Source of the DNA: Trueperaceae bacterium
GTDB taxonomy: Bacteria > Deinococcota > Deinococci > Deinococcales > Trueperaceae
Assembly (NCBI GenBank): GCA_007122815.1
Contig: SKSV01000213.1
Span: 1-15,194, forward strand
Direction: 5' to 3'
Length of the DNA stretch: 15,194 nucleotides
Shown here: positions 1-6,902 of the stretch, piece after piece
Layout of the letters: every line of letters begins with the position of its first letter
Position numbering within the stretch: the stretch's first letter is position 1
The notes under the pieces: generated by a model
Databases searched by the model: none
Told to the model about the DNA's origin: nothing
The model's input: only the letters and a program-made list of their open reading frames with translations
Position numbers and translations under genes: made by a program

Positions 1-1529
1 ACAGAGAAGTCGCGCACGTGCAGCTCGTAGACGACCGCGTCGACCGGATCGGCCAAGGCCGGCTTCACGAGCTCCGTCCAGCCTGGCGGCGCCAGCTCGG
101 GGTCCGTGAGGTCGACGACTTGCGATCGGGCCGAGTTGGTCGCGAGGCTCAGCGAGTACGGGTCCGTAACGAGGTTCCGCTCGCCGCGGCCCGTGCCGTG
201 GACGAAGACCTCTACGTCGAAGAGGTAGTACTGACCGCGCCAGCTGGGATCGCCCTCTACCGACCAGACGCCGTTGCGCGTGTCGCGCGTCATCTGATGC
301 ACTTCCAGCGCTTCACTCGCGCTGCCCGCGAAGCGCACGAGCTTCACGTCGGTGGCCGTCGGCGCCCACACCGATACCGTCGGCACCTGCTCGCGCCACG
401 TGACTCCCAGCGGGGCGTCGGTGGCGTACAGGTCGTCGAGCACGCCGGCGAGCTGCAACCCGGTGGCGTCCACCAGCAGCCCGCCGCGGTCGCTAGCCAC
501 CGCCAGCTGCCCCTGGAGCAGCTCCTCGAGCTGTTCGGCCGGTACGTCGACGAGACGAAGGGCGCTGAAGCCCGCCAGGTGCGGGAACTGGCGCAGCACC
601 TCCGCGGGCAGGCCACGCTCGTCGAGCTCTAGGGGGATACCGGGTGCGCCCGATACGCCGTCGTCGGTGAGCGACAGTCCGTCGGGTGAGGCGAAGAGCG
701 CGAAGCTCTGGTCCGGCGTCAACACGCCCGCGTCCCAGGCGATCAGGTCGGCGCGCACCCAGTGCGCGCGGCGCGCCTGGATGTCGCCGCCTCCCACGCG
801 GAGGTCGGGCGGCTCGCGGTAGATCGTGGAACTGCCCGAGAGCAGGTAGGCCTCGTCGCCCTCGAGCAGGTCGAGGAACATGTCGGGGCCAGGGTCCTTC
901 TCGTCACCCTTGTGGACGATGAAGCCGAGGCGCTGGGCGTCATCGGTGAGCGGCACGTCCCAGTAGACCCCGTAGGCGCTCGAGCCGCTGGGCTCCAAGC
1001 CCTGCTCCCATGTCACCTGCGCGGTGGTGTCCTCCCAGACGTGCAGGACCCAACCCTCGAAGGCGCCGTCCGGGCGGGCGTAGTGAAGCCGAGCGAAGCC
1101 CTCCTCGGGTGGCGGCAGAGGCCGCGAGCTGTGGATGCGCTCGCTTCCCGAGACGAGCCACACCTCGCGCCCGTGCTGGGAGATGACCAGGAACATGTCG
1201 GGGCCAGGGTCCTTCTCGTCACCCTTGTGGACGATGAAGCCCACGCGTTCGGCAGCCTCGCTCAACCGGACGTCCCAGTAGGCGCCGTAGTCATCGAAGC
1301 CGGTGATGGGCAACCCCTCGGCCCACGTGACCTGCTCCAGGGTGTCCTCCCACAGGTGCAGGACCCAGCCTTCGTAGTCGCCGTCGTCGCGTTGGTAGTG
1401 GAAACGCGCGACGTCTTCAGGCAGCGGCTCCTGAGCGAGAGCGGCAACGGGCAGCGCGAGGAGGCAGAGCAGCGTGCAAGGCGCGAGGAAGCGCAGCAGC
1501 GAGATGGTGGAGCGGCCGGCGGATGGCAT
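1..1529 (-). CDS. pulA: Secreted type I pullulanase (alpha-1,6-glucosidase), N-terminal part, truncated by window edge
   Basis: The encoded enzyme should cleave alpha-1,6 branch points of pullulan, starch and glycogen outside the cell. About 509 N-terminal codons are visible and the frame is open at position 1, so the GH13 catalytic barrel is off-window. Residues 1-32 form a signal peptide with a hydrophobic core (about 11-31) and an ALA|QE cleavage site. Two CBM41 starch-binding modules follow, at about 40-136 and 145-240. Each carries GWVLHxWEDT, a YWDV motif and GFIVHKGDEKDPGPDMFL. A linker domain follows (about 255-370, RAHWVRADLIAWDAG), then a CBM48-like beta domain (PTVSVWAPTATDVKLVRF). 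The last visible residues, DAVVYELHVRDFS, match the sequence just before the barrel in PulA proteins. The ATG at 1529 is preceded by GGGAGGGAG at suitable spacing. Family assignment is confident; substrate preference is inferred from the family. Confidence 0.9.
   Translation of the reverse strand, partial: MPSAGRSTISLLRFLAPCTLLCLLALPVAALAQEPLPEDVARFHYQRDDGDYEGWVLHLWEDTLEQVTWAEGLPITGFDDYGAYWDVRLSEAAERVGFIVHKGDEKDPGPDMFLVISQHGREVWLVSGSERIHSSRPLPPPEEGFARLHYARPDGAFEGWVLHVWEDTTAQVTWEQGLEPSGSSAYGVYWDVPLTDDAQRLGFIVHKGDEKDPGPDMFLDLLEGDEAYLLSGSSTIYREPPDLRVGGGDIQARRAHWVRADLIAWDAGVLTPDQSFALFASPDGLSLTDDGVSGAPGIPLELDERGLPAEVLRQFPHLAGFSALRLVDVPAEQLEELLQGQLAVASDRGGLLVDATGLQLAGVLDDLYATDAPLGVTWREQVPTVSVWAPTATDVKLVRFAGSASEALEVHQMTRDTRNGVWSVEGDPSWRGQYYLFDVEVFVHGTGRGERNLVTDPYSLSLATNSARSQVVDLTDPELAPPGWTELVKPALADPVDAVVYELHVRDFS
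874..926. repeat. 53-bp perfect direct repeat, copy in second CBM41 module
   Basis: This stretch is identical base for base to 1189-1241. It encodes GFIVHKGDEKDPGPDMFL of the second CBM41 module of the pullulanase (residues about 202-219). The two copies are 315 bp (105 codons) apart, which is the module period. The flanking module sequence is clearly diverged. Confidence 0.9.
1189..1241. repeat. 53-bp perfect direct repeat, copy in first CBM41 module
   Basis: Identical to 874-926, including all synonymous positions. It encodes residues about 97-114 of the pullulanase. The block is the most conserved part of the CBM41 fold, but identity at third codon positions goes beyond what protein constraint requires. 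Confidence 0.9.
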
Positions 1530-1545
1530 GCGGGTCTCCCTCCCA

Positions 1546-1557
1546 GCTGGCGCCAGC
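1546..1557. promoter_or_regulatory. Perfect 12-bp palindrome in the divergent pulA/yczE gap (possible operator)
   Basis: The sequence gctggcgccagc is its own reverse complement, with a central CpG. It lies just upstream of the pullulanase ribosome binding site and about 10 bases before the ATG chosen for the divergent membrane protein gene. LacI-type sugar regulators use palindromic operators with a central CpG, so a carbohydrate repressor site is possible. In such GC-rich DNA a 12-bp palindrome can also arise by chance. No clear -35/-10 pair is visible around it. Confidence 0.25.
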
Positions 1558-1566
1558 CAGGCGCCG

Positions 1567-2268
1567 ATGCGTGAGTCTACCGCCGGTGGTAGGCTCCGCG
1601 CCGTGCCCGCCGCTCCCGGCGCTTACCGCTACCGCCTGCTGCCCCTGCGCTTGTTGCACGTGTCGGTCGGCCTCGCGCTGTTCGGGTTCAGCCTCGCCTG
1701 CATGTTGCGCAGCGGCGTGGGCCTCGGGCCCTGGGACGTCTTCCACGAGGGCGTGGCGAACCGCACGCCGCTCTCGGTAGGGCAGGTGATCATCGCGACG
1801 GGCTTCGTGTTGCTAGCCTTCGCGGCCTTCGCCGCGCGCATCCGGCCCGGGCTCGGCACCGTCTTCAACATGCTGATGGTCGGCGCTTGGGTCGACGTGT
1901 TCCTGGCGTCGCCGCTCCTGAGCGTTCCAGGGTCGTGGCTTGCGGGAGCGGCCCTGTTCTCGACAGGTCTGGTCTTGAACGGCGCTGCCACCGGCCTCTA
2001 CCTGAGCGCGGGCCTCGGTGCAGGACCCCGAGACGGTTTCACCTTGGGGCTCGCGAGGCTCGCGCGAACCTCGGTGGCGCGAGCGCGGACCGGGGTGGAG
2101 ATCTGCGTGCTGCTGGTCGGCTGGGCTCTCGGGGGGACCGTTGGGGTCGGTACGCTGGTGTTCGCGTTCACCATCGGACCCCTCATGCAGCTGGGGCTGA
2201 AGGTGTTCCGGCCGCTCGAACGCGCCTACAGCCGCCCCCGGCACACCGGCGGGGCCGCTGGCTCGTAG
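1567..2268 (+). CDS. yczE: YczE/YitT-family integral membrane protein
   Basis: A 233-residue hydrophobic protein with about five to six membrane segments, transcribed divergently from the pullulanase. Two related motifs mark the two halves: GVGLGPWDVFHEG near residue 50 and GLGAGPRDGFTLGL near residue 150. Paired G-x-G-P-x-D motifs fit the YczE (DUF6198/YitT-like) family and suggest an internal duplication. The biochemical function of this family is unknown; transport is only a guess. Start choice is uncertain. The frame is open from a GTG at 1474, but that start would overlap the pullulanase start region. ATG 1567 and GTG 1603 both leave a short hydrophilic N-terminus before the first membrane segment (LLHVSVGLALFGFSLAC). 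None of these two has a strong Shine-Dalgarno sequence. The C-terminal tail after about residue 212 is polar and basic. Confidence 0.75.
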   Translation: MRESTAGGRLRAVPAAPGAYRYRLLPLRLLHVSVGLALFGFSLACMLRSGVGLGPWDVFHEGVANRTPLSVGQVIIATGFVLLAFAAFAARIRPGLGTVFNMLMVGAWVDVFLASPLLSVPGSWLAGAALFSTGLVLNGAATGLYLSAGLGAGPRDGFTLGLARLARTSVARARTGVEICVLLVGWALGGTVGVGTLVFAFTIGPLMQLGLKVFRPLERAYSRPRHTGGAAGS

Positions 2269-2288
2269 CGCGCCTCGCGCCCAAGGCC

Positions 2289-2321
2289 AGCGGCGCCCCG
2301 ACCTGGAGTCGGGGCGCCGCT
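2289..2321. terminator. Bidirectional stem-loop terminator between convergent genes
   Basis: Arms 2289-2302 and 2308-2321 pair perfectly over 14 bp around a 5-base loop (ctgga). The hairpin sits in the 73-base gap between the stop of the plus-strand yczE-like gene and the stop of the minus-strand cytochrome operon, so it can serve both. There is no T-tract on either side, which is common in high-GC genomes but lowers certainty about the mechanism. Confidence 0.75.
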
Positions 2322-2341
2322 AAGCGTGCAAGCGACTGGGG

Positions 2342-3070
2342 TCAGTCGAGCTCGAGCTCGCCGCGCCGCTCGTGCACGTCCGTGCCCGACCAACCGAGCT
2401 CGCGCTGGGCCTCCACGTCGTCGGGCTCGAACGGCGAGAACGCGTCACCGAGGTCGTCGGCGTCACCCCACTCGGTGATGGTGAAGTTCAGGAGCGCGGC
2501 GACGTCGGCGTCGGAGAGCTGACCCAGGGCGGGCATCAGCCCGTTGTACGTCGTGCCGTCCACCATGATCGGGCCTTGGAGTCCGTAGAGGACCACCTGG
2601 ATCAGGTAGTCGGGGTCGGCGGCGTAGAGGTCTCCCACGTGACCGGCGACGGGCGGGAAGGCGCCGGGCACGCCCATGCCGGTGGCTTGATGGCAGGCCG
2701 CGCACTGCGCGCCGTAGACCGCTCCACCGTCCACACTGGCCAGTATGGCCGACTCCTCTTCGCTCTCGGCTGCCGGCGGCGCGAAGGTGAGGTCGACGCC
2801 GCGTTCGACCACGAGCTGCATGGCGTGGTCGATGTCGACGCGGGCAGCGCCGTCGTCGAGAAGCTCGAACCCGCTGAGGCGCCCCTCCGCCTCGGTGAGG
2901 AGGGCCTGGTGCTGGCTGTCGTCGAGCGCCTGGTACTGACCTTGGGAGCGGAGGTTCATCAGCACGAAGATGGCCAGGATCACGACCACCATGCCGATGG
3001 TCCCCATGATGAAGCCGCGCTTGACGGCTTCCTGGCTGACGATGTACTGGCGTATCGGTTGGTCAGGCAT
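2342..3070 (-). CDS. Membrane-anchored monohaem cytochrome c, last gene of the ACIII operon
   Basis: This 242-residue protein probably carries electrons in the periplasm while tethered to the membrane. Residues about 19-39 form one membrane segment (GFIMGTIGMVVVILAIFVLM) with no cleavage site. A linker of about 75 residues follows, then a class I cytochrome c domain (about 112-203). The haem motif CAACH is at 123-127, and Met179 in YNGLMPALG is the likely distal ligand. The tail (204-242) is acidic. A longer frame runs back to 3133, but ATG 3070 is preferred. It has GGAGGTG just upstream, and ATGCCTGA overlaps the actF stop by 8 bases. It occupies the position where ACIII operons often carry an accessory subunit or begin oxidase genes. 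It could be an ACIII subunit or the electron acceptor shuttling to an oxidase encoded elsewhere. It has no resemblance to the haem-less ActG. Confidence 0.85.
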   Translation of the reverse strand: MPDQPIRQYIVSQEAVKRGFIMGTIGMVVVILAIFVLMNLRSQGQYQALDDSQHQALLTEAEGRLSGFELLDDGAARVDIDHAMQLVVERGVDLTFAPPAAESEEESAILASVDGGAVYGAQCAACHQATGMGVPGAFPPVAGHVGDLYAADPDYLIQVVLYGLQGPIMVDGTTYNGLMPALGQLSDADVAALLNFTITEWGDADDLGDAFSPFEPDDVEAQRELGWSGTDVHERRGELELD

Positions 3071-4304
3071 TCGGCACCTCCGTGGCCGTAGCGCTCGCGC
3101 TCGTACCGCGCGCGGGCGCCGAGTGGTCGGCAACCCGAACAGGGACCGGGGCGTGTTTCAGGCGGGGGTCGTTCGCCGGGACCAGCGTGCGCGACGCCAG
3201 GCTACGGAGCACGAAAGCGAGCCAGAGGCCGCCCAAGCCCACGAAGACGAGCACGTCCGCGACGGTCGCGAGGCCGGTACGGCCCACCTCAGGCGCCAGG
3301 TACCAGTAGGTGTGCACCGCCTGGTTGACGAGGGCCCATAGCGACATGACGACGAGGGCGGCGCGTTGCCTCTTGACCCAACGGGAGAAGAGTATCAGGA
3401 AGGGGAGGGCGAAGCCCGCCACCGCCAGGTAGACGCCGATCTCGCGCCATGGCTCGACGTCGAAGCGCAGCACGTAGAAGGTGTTGGTCTCGACGATGTT
3501 GCCCGACCACTGGATGATGAGCTGGCTGACGTTCACGTACGCCCAGAACATGATGAACGCCATCAGGAAGTTGCCGAGGTCCTGCAAGCGCTTCCAGGTG
3601 AGGAGCTCGTCGACCTCTGCGTCACGGCTCGCGATCCAGACCGTGGCGACGATCGTGATGGCCATCGCGCAGATCACCTGGCTGATCATGAAGATCAGGC
3701 CGTAGATGCCGGACCACCACTCGGGCGTGAGCGACATGCCCCAGTCGACCGCGGCGAGCGTCACGGTGATCACGTAGGTGATCAGCGCTGCCCCGGCGAC
3801 GCTTCGCATGCGGTAGGCCAAGCGCGCAGCATCGGCCGGACGAGCGTCCTGCTCGCGGGCGTTGCGCAGGAAGAACCACGCGATGAGCACCCAGGCGACG
3901 AAGTAGATGATGCCCCTGATCGCGAACCAGGTGTGGTTGAGGTAGCCGGCTTTGAACTCCACCAGCGGGTGCGCCGCCACGTAGGCCGCGTCCGACCAAG
4001 GGTACAGCGCGCCCACGCCGAAGAGCACGGGTACGAAGAAGAGCGCCGTCAGCGGGAGCGCTGCCACCATGGCTTCTAGAGGACGCCGGACCAGCGCACC
4101 CCACGATCCGCCCGCCATGTGGTTGACCGTGAGCAGCGCCAAGGCGCCGACCGAGACGCCCGACCAGAAGACGAACGCCATCAGGTAGGCGCCGAAGAAG
4201 GTCTCTGCGCGCAGGCCGAACAACGCCCCTAGGAGCACTCCGGCGACGCCCAGCACCAGGGACACCAGGAGCGGCCTGGACACACCGATGGAGGGACCCG
4301 TCAC
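3063..4304 (-). CDS. actF: Alternative complex III membrane subunit ActF (NrfD-like)
   Basis: A 413-residue polytopic membrane protein of the NrfD/PsrC superfamily, about ten membrane segments, the usual size for ActF. With ActC it forms the membrane core of alternative complex III, which oxidises quinol. Family-typical features are NHMAGGSWG at 61-69 after the second membrane segment, YLNHTWFAIRG at 121-131, and AAVDWGMSLTPEWWSGIYG in the middle. The hydrophobic part ends near residue 375 and a soluble C-terminal tail follows. Start is the GTG at 4304; GTGA overlaps the actE stop (4301-4303). The next gene, a cytochrome c, overlaps its end. ActF is distinguished from ActC by the absence of the IGHAGTLIS signature and by its place after actE. 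Confidence 0.92.
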   Translation of the reverse strand: MTGPSIGVSRPLLVSLVLGVAGVLLGALFGLRAETFFGAYLMAFVFWSGVSVGALALLTVNHMAGGSWGALVRRPLEAMVAALPLTALFFVPVLFGVGALYPWSDAAYVAAHPLVEFKAGYLNHTWFAIRGIIYFVAWVLIAWFFLRNAREQDARPADAARLAYRMRSVAGAALITYVITVTLAAVDWGMSLTPEWWSGIYGLIFMISQVICAMAITIVATVWIASRDAEVDELLTWKRLQDLGNFLMAFIMFWAYVNVSQLIIQWSGNIVETNTFYVLRFDVEPWREIGVYLAVAGFALPFLILFSRWVKRQRAALVVMSLWALVNQAVHTYWYLAPEVGRTGLATVADVLVFVGLGGLWLAFVLRSLASRTLVPANDPRLKHAPVPVRVADHSAPARGTSASATATEVPNA

Positions 4305-4909
4305 GGCAGCCTCCCTTCGCTGTCGCCGAGCTCCAGCGCTCGCCTCACCTCGTTCGGAAGGTCGTCGAGGGTGGCGTTCTGCGACAGTTGCAGCGCCTTG
4401 ACGTAAGCCGCGATGGCCCAGCGGTCCTCCGGGGCGATGCGGCTGGCGTAGCTGTACATGCGCCCGAAACCGTTCGTCATGGCGCTGAAGTAGTAGCCGA
4501 CCGAGGCGTCCAGGAGCCTCTGCTCATGGAAGGACGCTGGCCGCGGGAAGCCGCGCCTGACGACCATCCCGTCGCCCTCACCCGTGTATCCGTGGCACAT
4601 CGAGCAGAAGATGTCGTAGCGCTCCTGGCCGCGCTGGAGCAGCTCGTAGCTCAGCTCGATGGGCAGCTGGCTCACCAGTCCGTCTGGTCCCATCCCCGTG
4701 AAGAAGACCGGATCGATCCCGCCGCGCTCGCGCGAGACTGTGCCCTCCAGCAGCGGCCGGTTGCCCGAACCGTCAGCGAAGAAGGGGCTGGCCTGTTGCG
4801 CTCCCAAGCGCGGCTGCTCGGCCATGTTGCGTCCACAGCCCGACACCAGCAACGCGAGAGCCAGGCCTGCCGCCAGCACGACCGAAGGCACGCTTCGCGA
4901 GGCCTTCAC
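4301..4909 (-). CDS. actE: Alternative complex III subunit ActE, monohaem lipoprotein cytochrome c
   Basis: A 202-residue exported cytochrome that receives electrons within ACIII. The N-terminus has a hydrophobic stretch ending in LVSGC, a lipobox with Cys25 as the lipidated residue. ActE lipidation is known in other ACIII complexes. The haem c motif CSMCH is at 102-106, and Met151 in FGRMYSYAS is the probable sixth ligand. The helix EDRWAIAAYVKALQLSQ closes the cytochrome fold. The frame continues upstream to 5218, but that extension is out-of-frame actD sequence. GTG 4909 is chosen because GGAGGTG precedes it, the signal peptide starts there, and GTGA overlaps the actD stop. The gene lies between actD and actF, the canonical order. 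Confidence 0.92.
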   Translation of the reverse strand: MKASRSVPSVVLAAGLALALLVSGCGRNMAEQPRLGAQQASPFFADGSGNRPLLEGTVSRERGGIDPVFFTGMGPDGLVSQLPIELSYELLQRGQERYDIFCSMCHGYTGEGDGMVVRRGFPRPASFHEQRLLDASVGYYFSAMTNGFGRMYSYASRIAPEDRWAIAAYVKALQLSQNATLDDLPNEVRRALELGDSEGRLP

Positions 4910-5475
4910 CGTTCCACCTCCGTCACCGCAAGGGCCCCCGTGCCTTCGAGGAAACCGCGCGTGGCCTGCAGATCGAAGCTGGGATCGCTCGCCTCGATGC
5001 AGAGGAAGTAGCGGTCGCGCGAGACGCGCTCGAACCCAGGGGTGTTGAACACCGAGTGATGGAGGCTCGGCAGTCCGTTGCGAGCGAGCATCACTCCCGC
5101 CGCGGCGAGCGCGGAGAGGAGCACCGTCACCTCGAAGGTGATGACGATGAAGTTCGGCCACGAGTTCAGGGGTCTGCCGCCGACGTTGAGCGGGTAGAAC
5201 TCCACGCTGGCGTACCACTGCAGGAAGAAGCCGATGAGCACGCCGGCGAGGCCCACCGCCAGCACCACGTAGCCGAGCTTGCTCGGTGGGTGGCCCAGCT
5301 CCGTGTCCAGGCCCTCGACAGGGTAGGGGGTGTAGGCGTCCATGCTCCGGTAGCCGTCGCGCCTGGCGGCGCGGGCGGCCTCGAGCACCGCCTCCGGGCT
5401 GTCGAACTCGGCGGCCAGGCCGTAGAGCCGGTCGTTCGCCGCGTCGGCGCGGTTGGTGGCGGTTGAGTCGCTCAC
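4906..5475 (-). CDS. actD: Alternative complex III subunit ActD (DUF3341)
   Basis: A 189-residue membrane subunit with two transmembrane helices, about 67-85 and 108-131, flanked by soluble segments. The N-terminal half carries the DUF3341 pattern: YGLAAEFDSPEAVLEAARAA at 18-37, then YRSMDAYTPYPVEGLDTELG at 42-61. The C-terminal part has LHHSVFNTPGFERVSRDRYF, also typical. In ACIII structures ActD packs against ActC/ActF and has no redox cofactor. The GTG at 5475 overlaps the actC stop by four bases (GTGA). A longer open frame to 6780 is actC read out of frame. The stop overlaps the actE start in the same way. Confidence 0.92.
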   Translation of the reverse strand: MSDSTATNRADAANDRLYGLAAEFDSPEAVLEAARAARRDGYRSMDAYTPYPVEGLDTELGHPPSKLGYVVLAVGLAGVLIGFFLQWYASVEFYPLNVGGRPLNSWPNFIVITFEVTVLLSALAAAGVMLARNGLPSLHHSVFNTPGFERVSRDRYFLCIEASDPSFDLQATRGFLEGTGALAVTEVER

Positions 5476-6902
5476 GACCTGCCCCCCTCGCCGTAGTACT
5501 GGCTGCGCACGTGCTCGAAGTAGTCCGAACCGTGATGCGCGTCGTGGTGCGCCATCTCCTTCATCTCCGAGGTAGCCACGGAGGGGAGCAGCCTGATGAA
5601 CAAGAAGAAGAGCGTGCCGAACAGGCCGAAGCTCCCAGCGAAGAGCGCCCAGTCCCAGAAGGTCGGTACGTAGTTGAACCAGGAGCCGAGCAGGAAGTCC
5701 TTGGTCAACGAGACCACGATGATGACGAAACGCTCCAGCCACATACCGATCGAGACGATGATCGCGATCACGAAGAGCGCGGCGGGGTTCTGCCGCACGC
5801 TGCGCAGCCAGAGCGGCTGGATGGCCAGGAAGTTGCAGGCGATCAGCGCCCAGAAGGCCCACCAGTGATCCGCGCCGAAGACGCGGTTGTAGGCCATGTA
5901 GAGCTCGAACTCCGCGCCGGAGTACCAAGCCATGAACAGCTCGATCCCGTAACCGTAGACCACGATCATGCCCGTACCGAGCAGGAGCTTCGCGGCGTTG
6001 TCGAGGTGCCGCATGGTGATCACGTGGCGCAGGTGGAAGGCGCGCCGCAACGGTATGGCCAGCAGCAGCACCATGGCAAAGCCCGCGAACACCGCTCCGG
6101 CGACGAAGTAGGGCGGCATGATGGTGTTGTTCCAGCCCGGCACCTGCGACACGGCGAAGTCGAGCGCGATCGTGCTGTGCACCGAGAGGACCAGCGGGAA
6201 GGAGAGAGCGGCCAGGATCAGGTAAGCCCGGGAGTAACGCGCCCAGCCTCGCGCCGAGCCGGTCCAGCCGAGCGAGAGGACGCCGTAGAGGAGCTTCTGG
6301 AAGCGGCTCTTGGCGCTGTCTCGCAGCGTCGCCAGGTCCGGCACCAGGCCGATGTACCAGAAGACGAGTGAGACCGTGGCGTAGGCGGTGATCGCGAAGA
6401 GGTCCCAGGTCAGGGGGCTGCGGAACTGCGGGAACATGCCAAGCGTGTTCGGGTACGGGAGCAGCCAGTAGAAGACCCAGGGCCGGCCCAGGTGGAGGAT
6501 GGGGTAGAGCCCGGCGCAGACCACCGCGAAGATCGTCATAGCTTCGGCGAAGCGGTTGATGGAGGTGCGCCAGGGTTGCCGGAACAGCAGCAACGCAGCC
6601 GAGATCAAGGTGCCGGCGTGACCGATCCCGATCCACCAGACGAAGTTGATGATCGGCATGGCCCAAGCGACCGGCATGTTGTTGCCGAATATCCCCGTGC
6701 CGGTGGTGATCAGGTGCACGATCGAGATCACGTACAGGCCGAGCAAGCCAGCGCTGACCGCGAACCCGGCCCACCACCACAGCGGGGTGCGGCCCGAGAG
6801 GACGGGTGTGTTGACCGCGTCGTCCAGGCCGCCGGGGGACTGCCCGGGAGCGAGTACCCGGGTGGTCTCCACGAAACGCGAGGAACCGCTGGTTACGGCC
6901 AT
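5472..6902 (-). CDS. actC: Alternative complex III membrane subunit ActC (NrfD-like, quinol-binding)
   Basis: A 476-residue NrfD-family polytopic protein, the subunit thought to hold the quinol oxidation site and a proton path in ACIII. A soluble N-terminal stretch of about 40 residues precedes roughly ten membrane helices. Diagnostic motifs are INFVWWIGIGHAGTLISA at 85-102 and HLGRPW at 137-142. The tail is histidine-rich (HHDAHHGSDYFEHVRSQYYGEGG). The frame remains open upstream to 8315, but that is actB in another frame. ATG 6902 starts the recognisable protein, shares one base with the actB stop (TGATG), and has GGAG a few bases upstream. The ActC signature and the neighbours separate it from PsrC/NrfD of polysulfide or nitrite reductases. 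Confidence 0.94.
   Translation of the reverse strand: MAVTSGSSRFVETTRVLAPGQSPGGLDDAVNTPVLSGRTPLWWWAGFAVSAGLLGLYVISIVHLITTGTGIFGNNMPVAWAMPIINFVWWIGIGHAGTLISAALLLFRQPWRTSINRFAEAMTIFAVVCAGLYPILHLGRPWVFYWLLPYPNTLGMFPQFRSPLTWDLFAITAYATVSLVFWYIGLVPDLATLRDSAKSRFQKLLYGVLSLGWTGSARGWARYSRAYLILAALSFPLVLSVHSTIALDFAVSQVPGWNNTIMPPYFVAGAVFAGFAMVLLLAIPLRRAFHLRHVITMRHLDNAAKLLLGTGMIVVYGYGIELFMAWYSGAEFELYMAYNRVFGADHWWAFWALIACNFLAIQPLWLRSVRQNPAALFVIAIIVSIGMWLERFVIIVVSLTKDFLLGSWFNYVPTFWDWALFAGSFGLFGTLFFLFIRLLPSVATSEMKEMAHHDAHHGSDYFEHVRSQYYGEGGRS

Noticed and set aside
1474..1566. GTG 1474 as start of the YczE-like gene, with GAGGAGG upstream
   Set aside because: The purine run is the complement of Leu-rich signal-peptide codons of the pullulanase. 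Starting there would overlap that gene's 5' end and add a hydrophilic leader unlike the family.
762..1574. 270-codon plus-strand frame opposite the pullulanase
   Set aside because: The minus strand has a signal peptide, two CBM41 modules and CBM48-like sequence. The repeats seen in the plus-strand product are mirror images of the duplicated CBM41 modules.
5476..6780. Long open extension upstream of actD
   Set aside because: It is actC in a second frame, while the in-frame actC sequence has clear NrfD-family motifs. ActD homology begins at GTG 5475.
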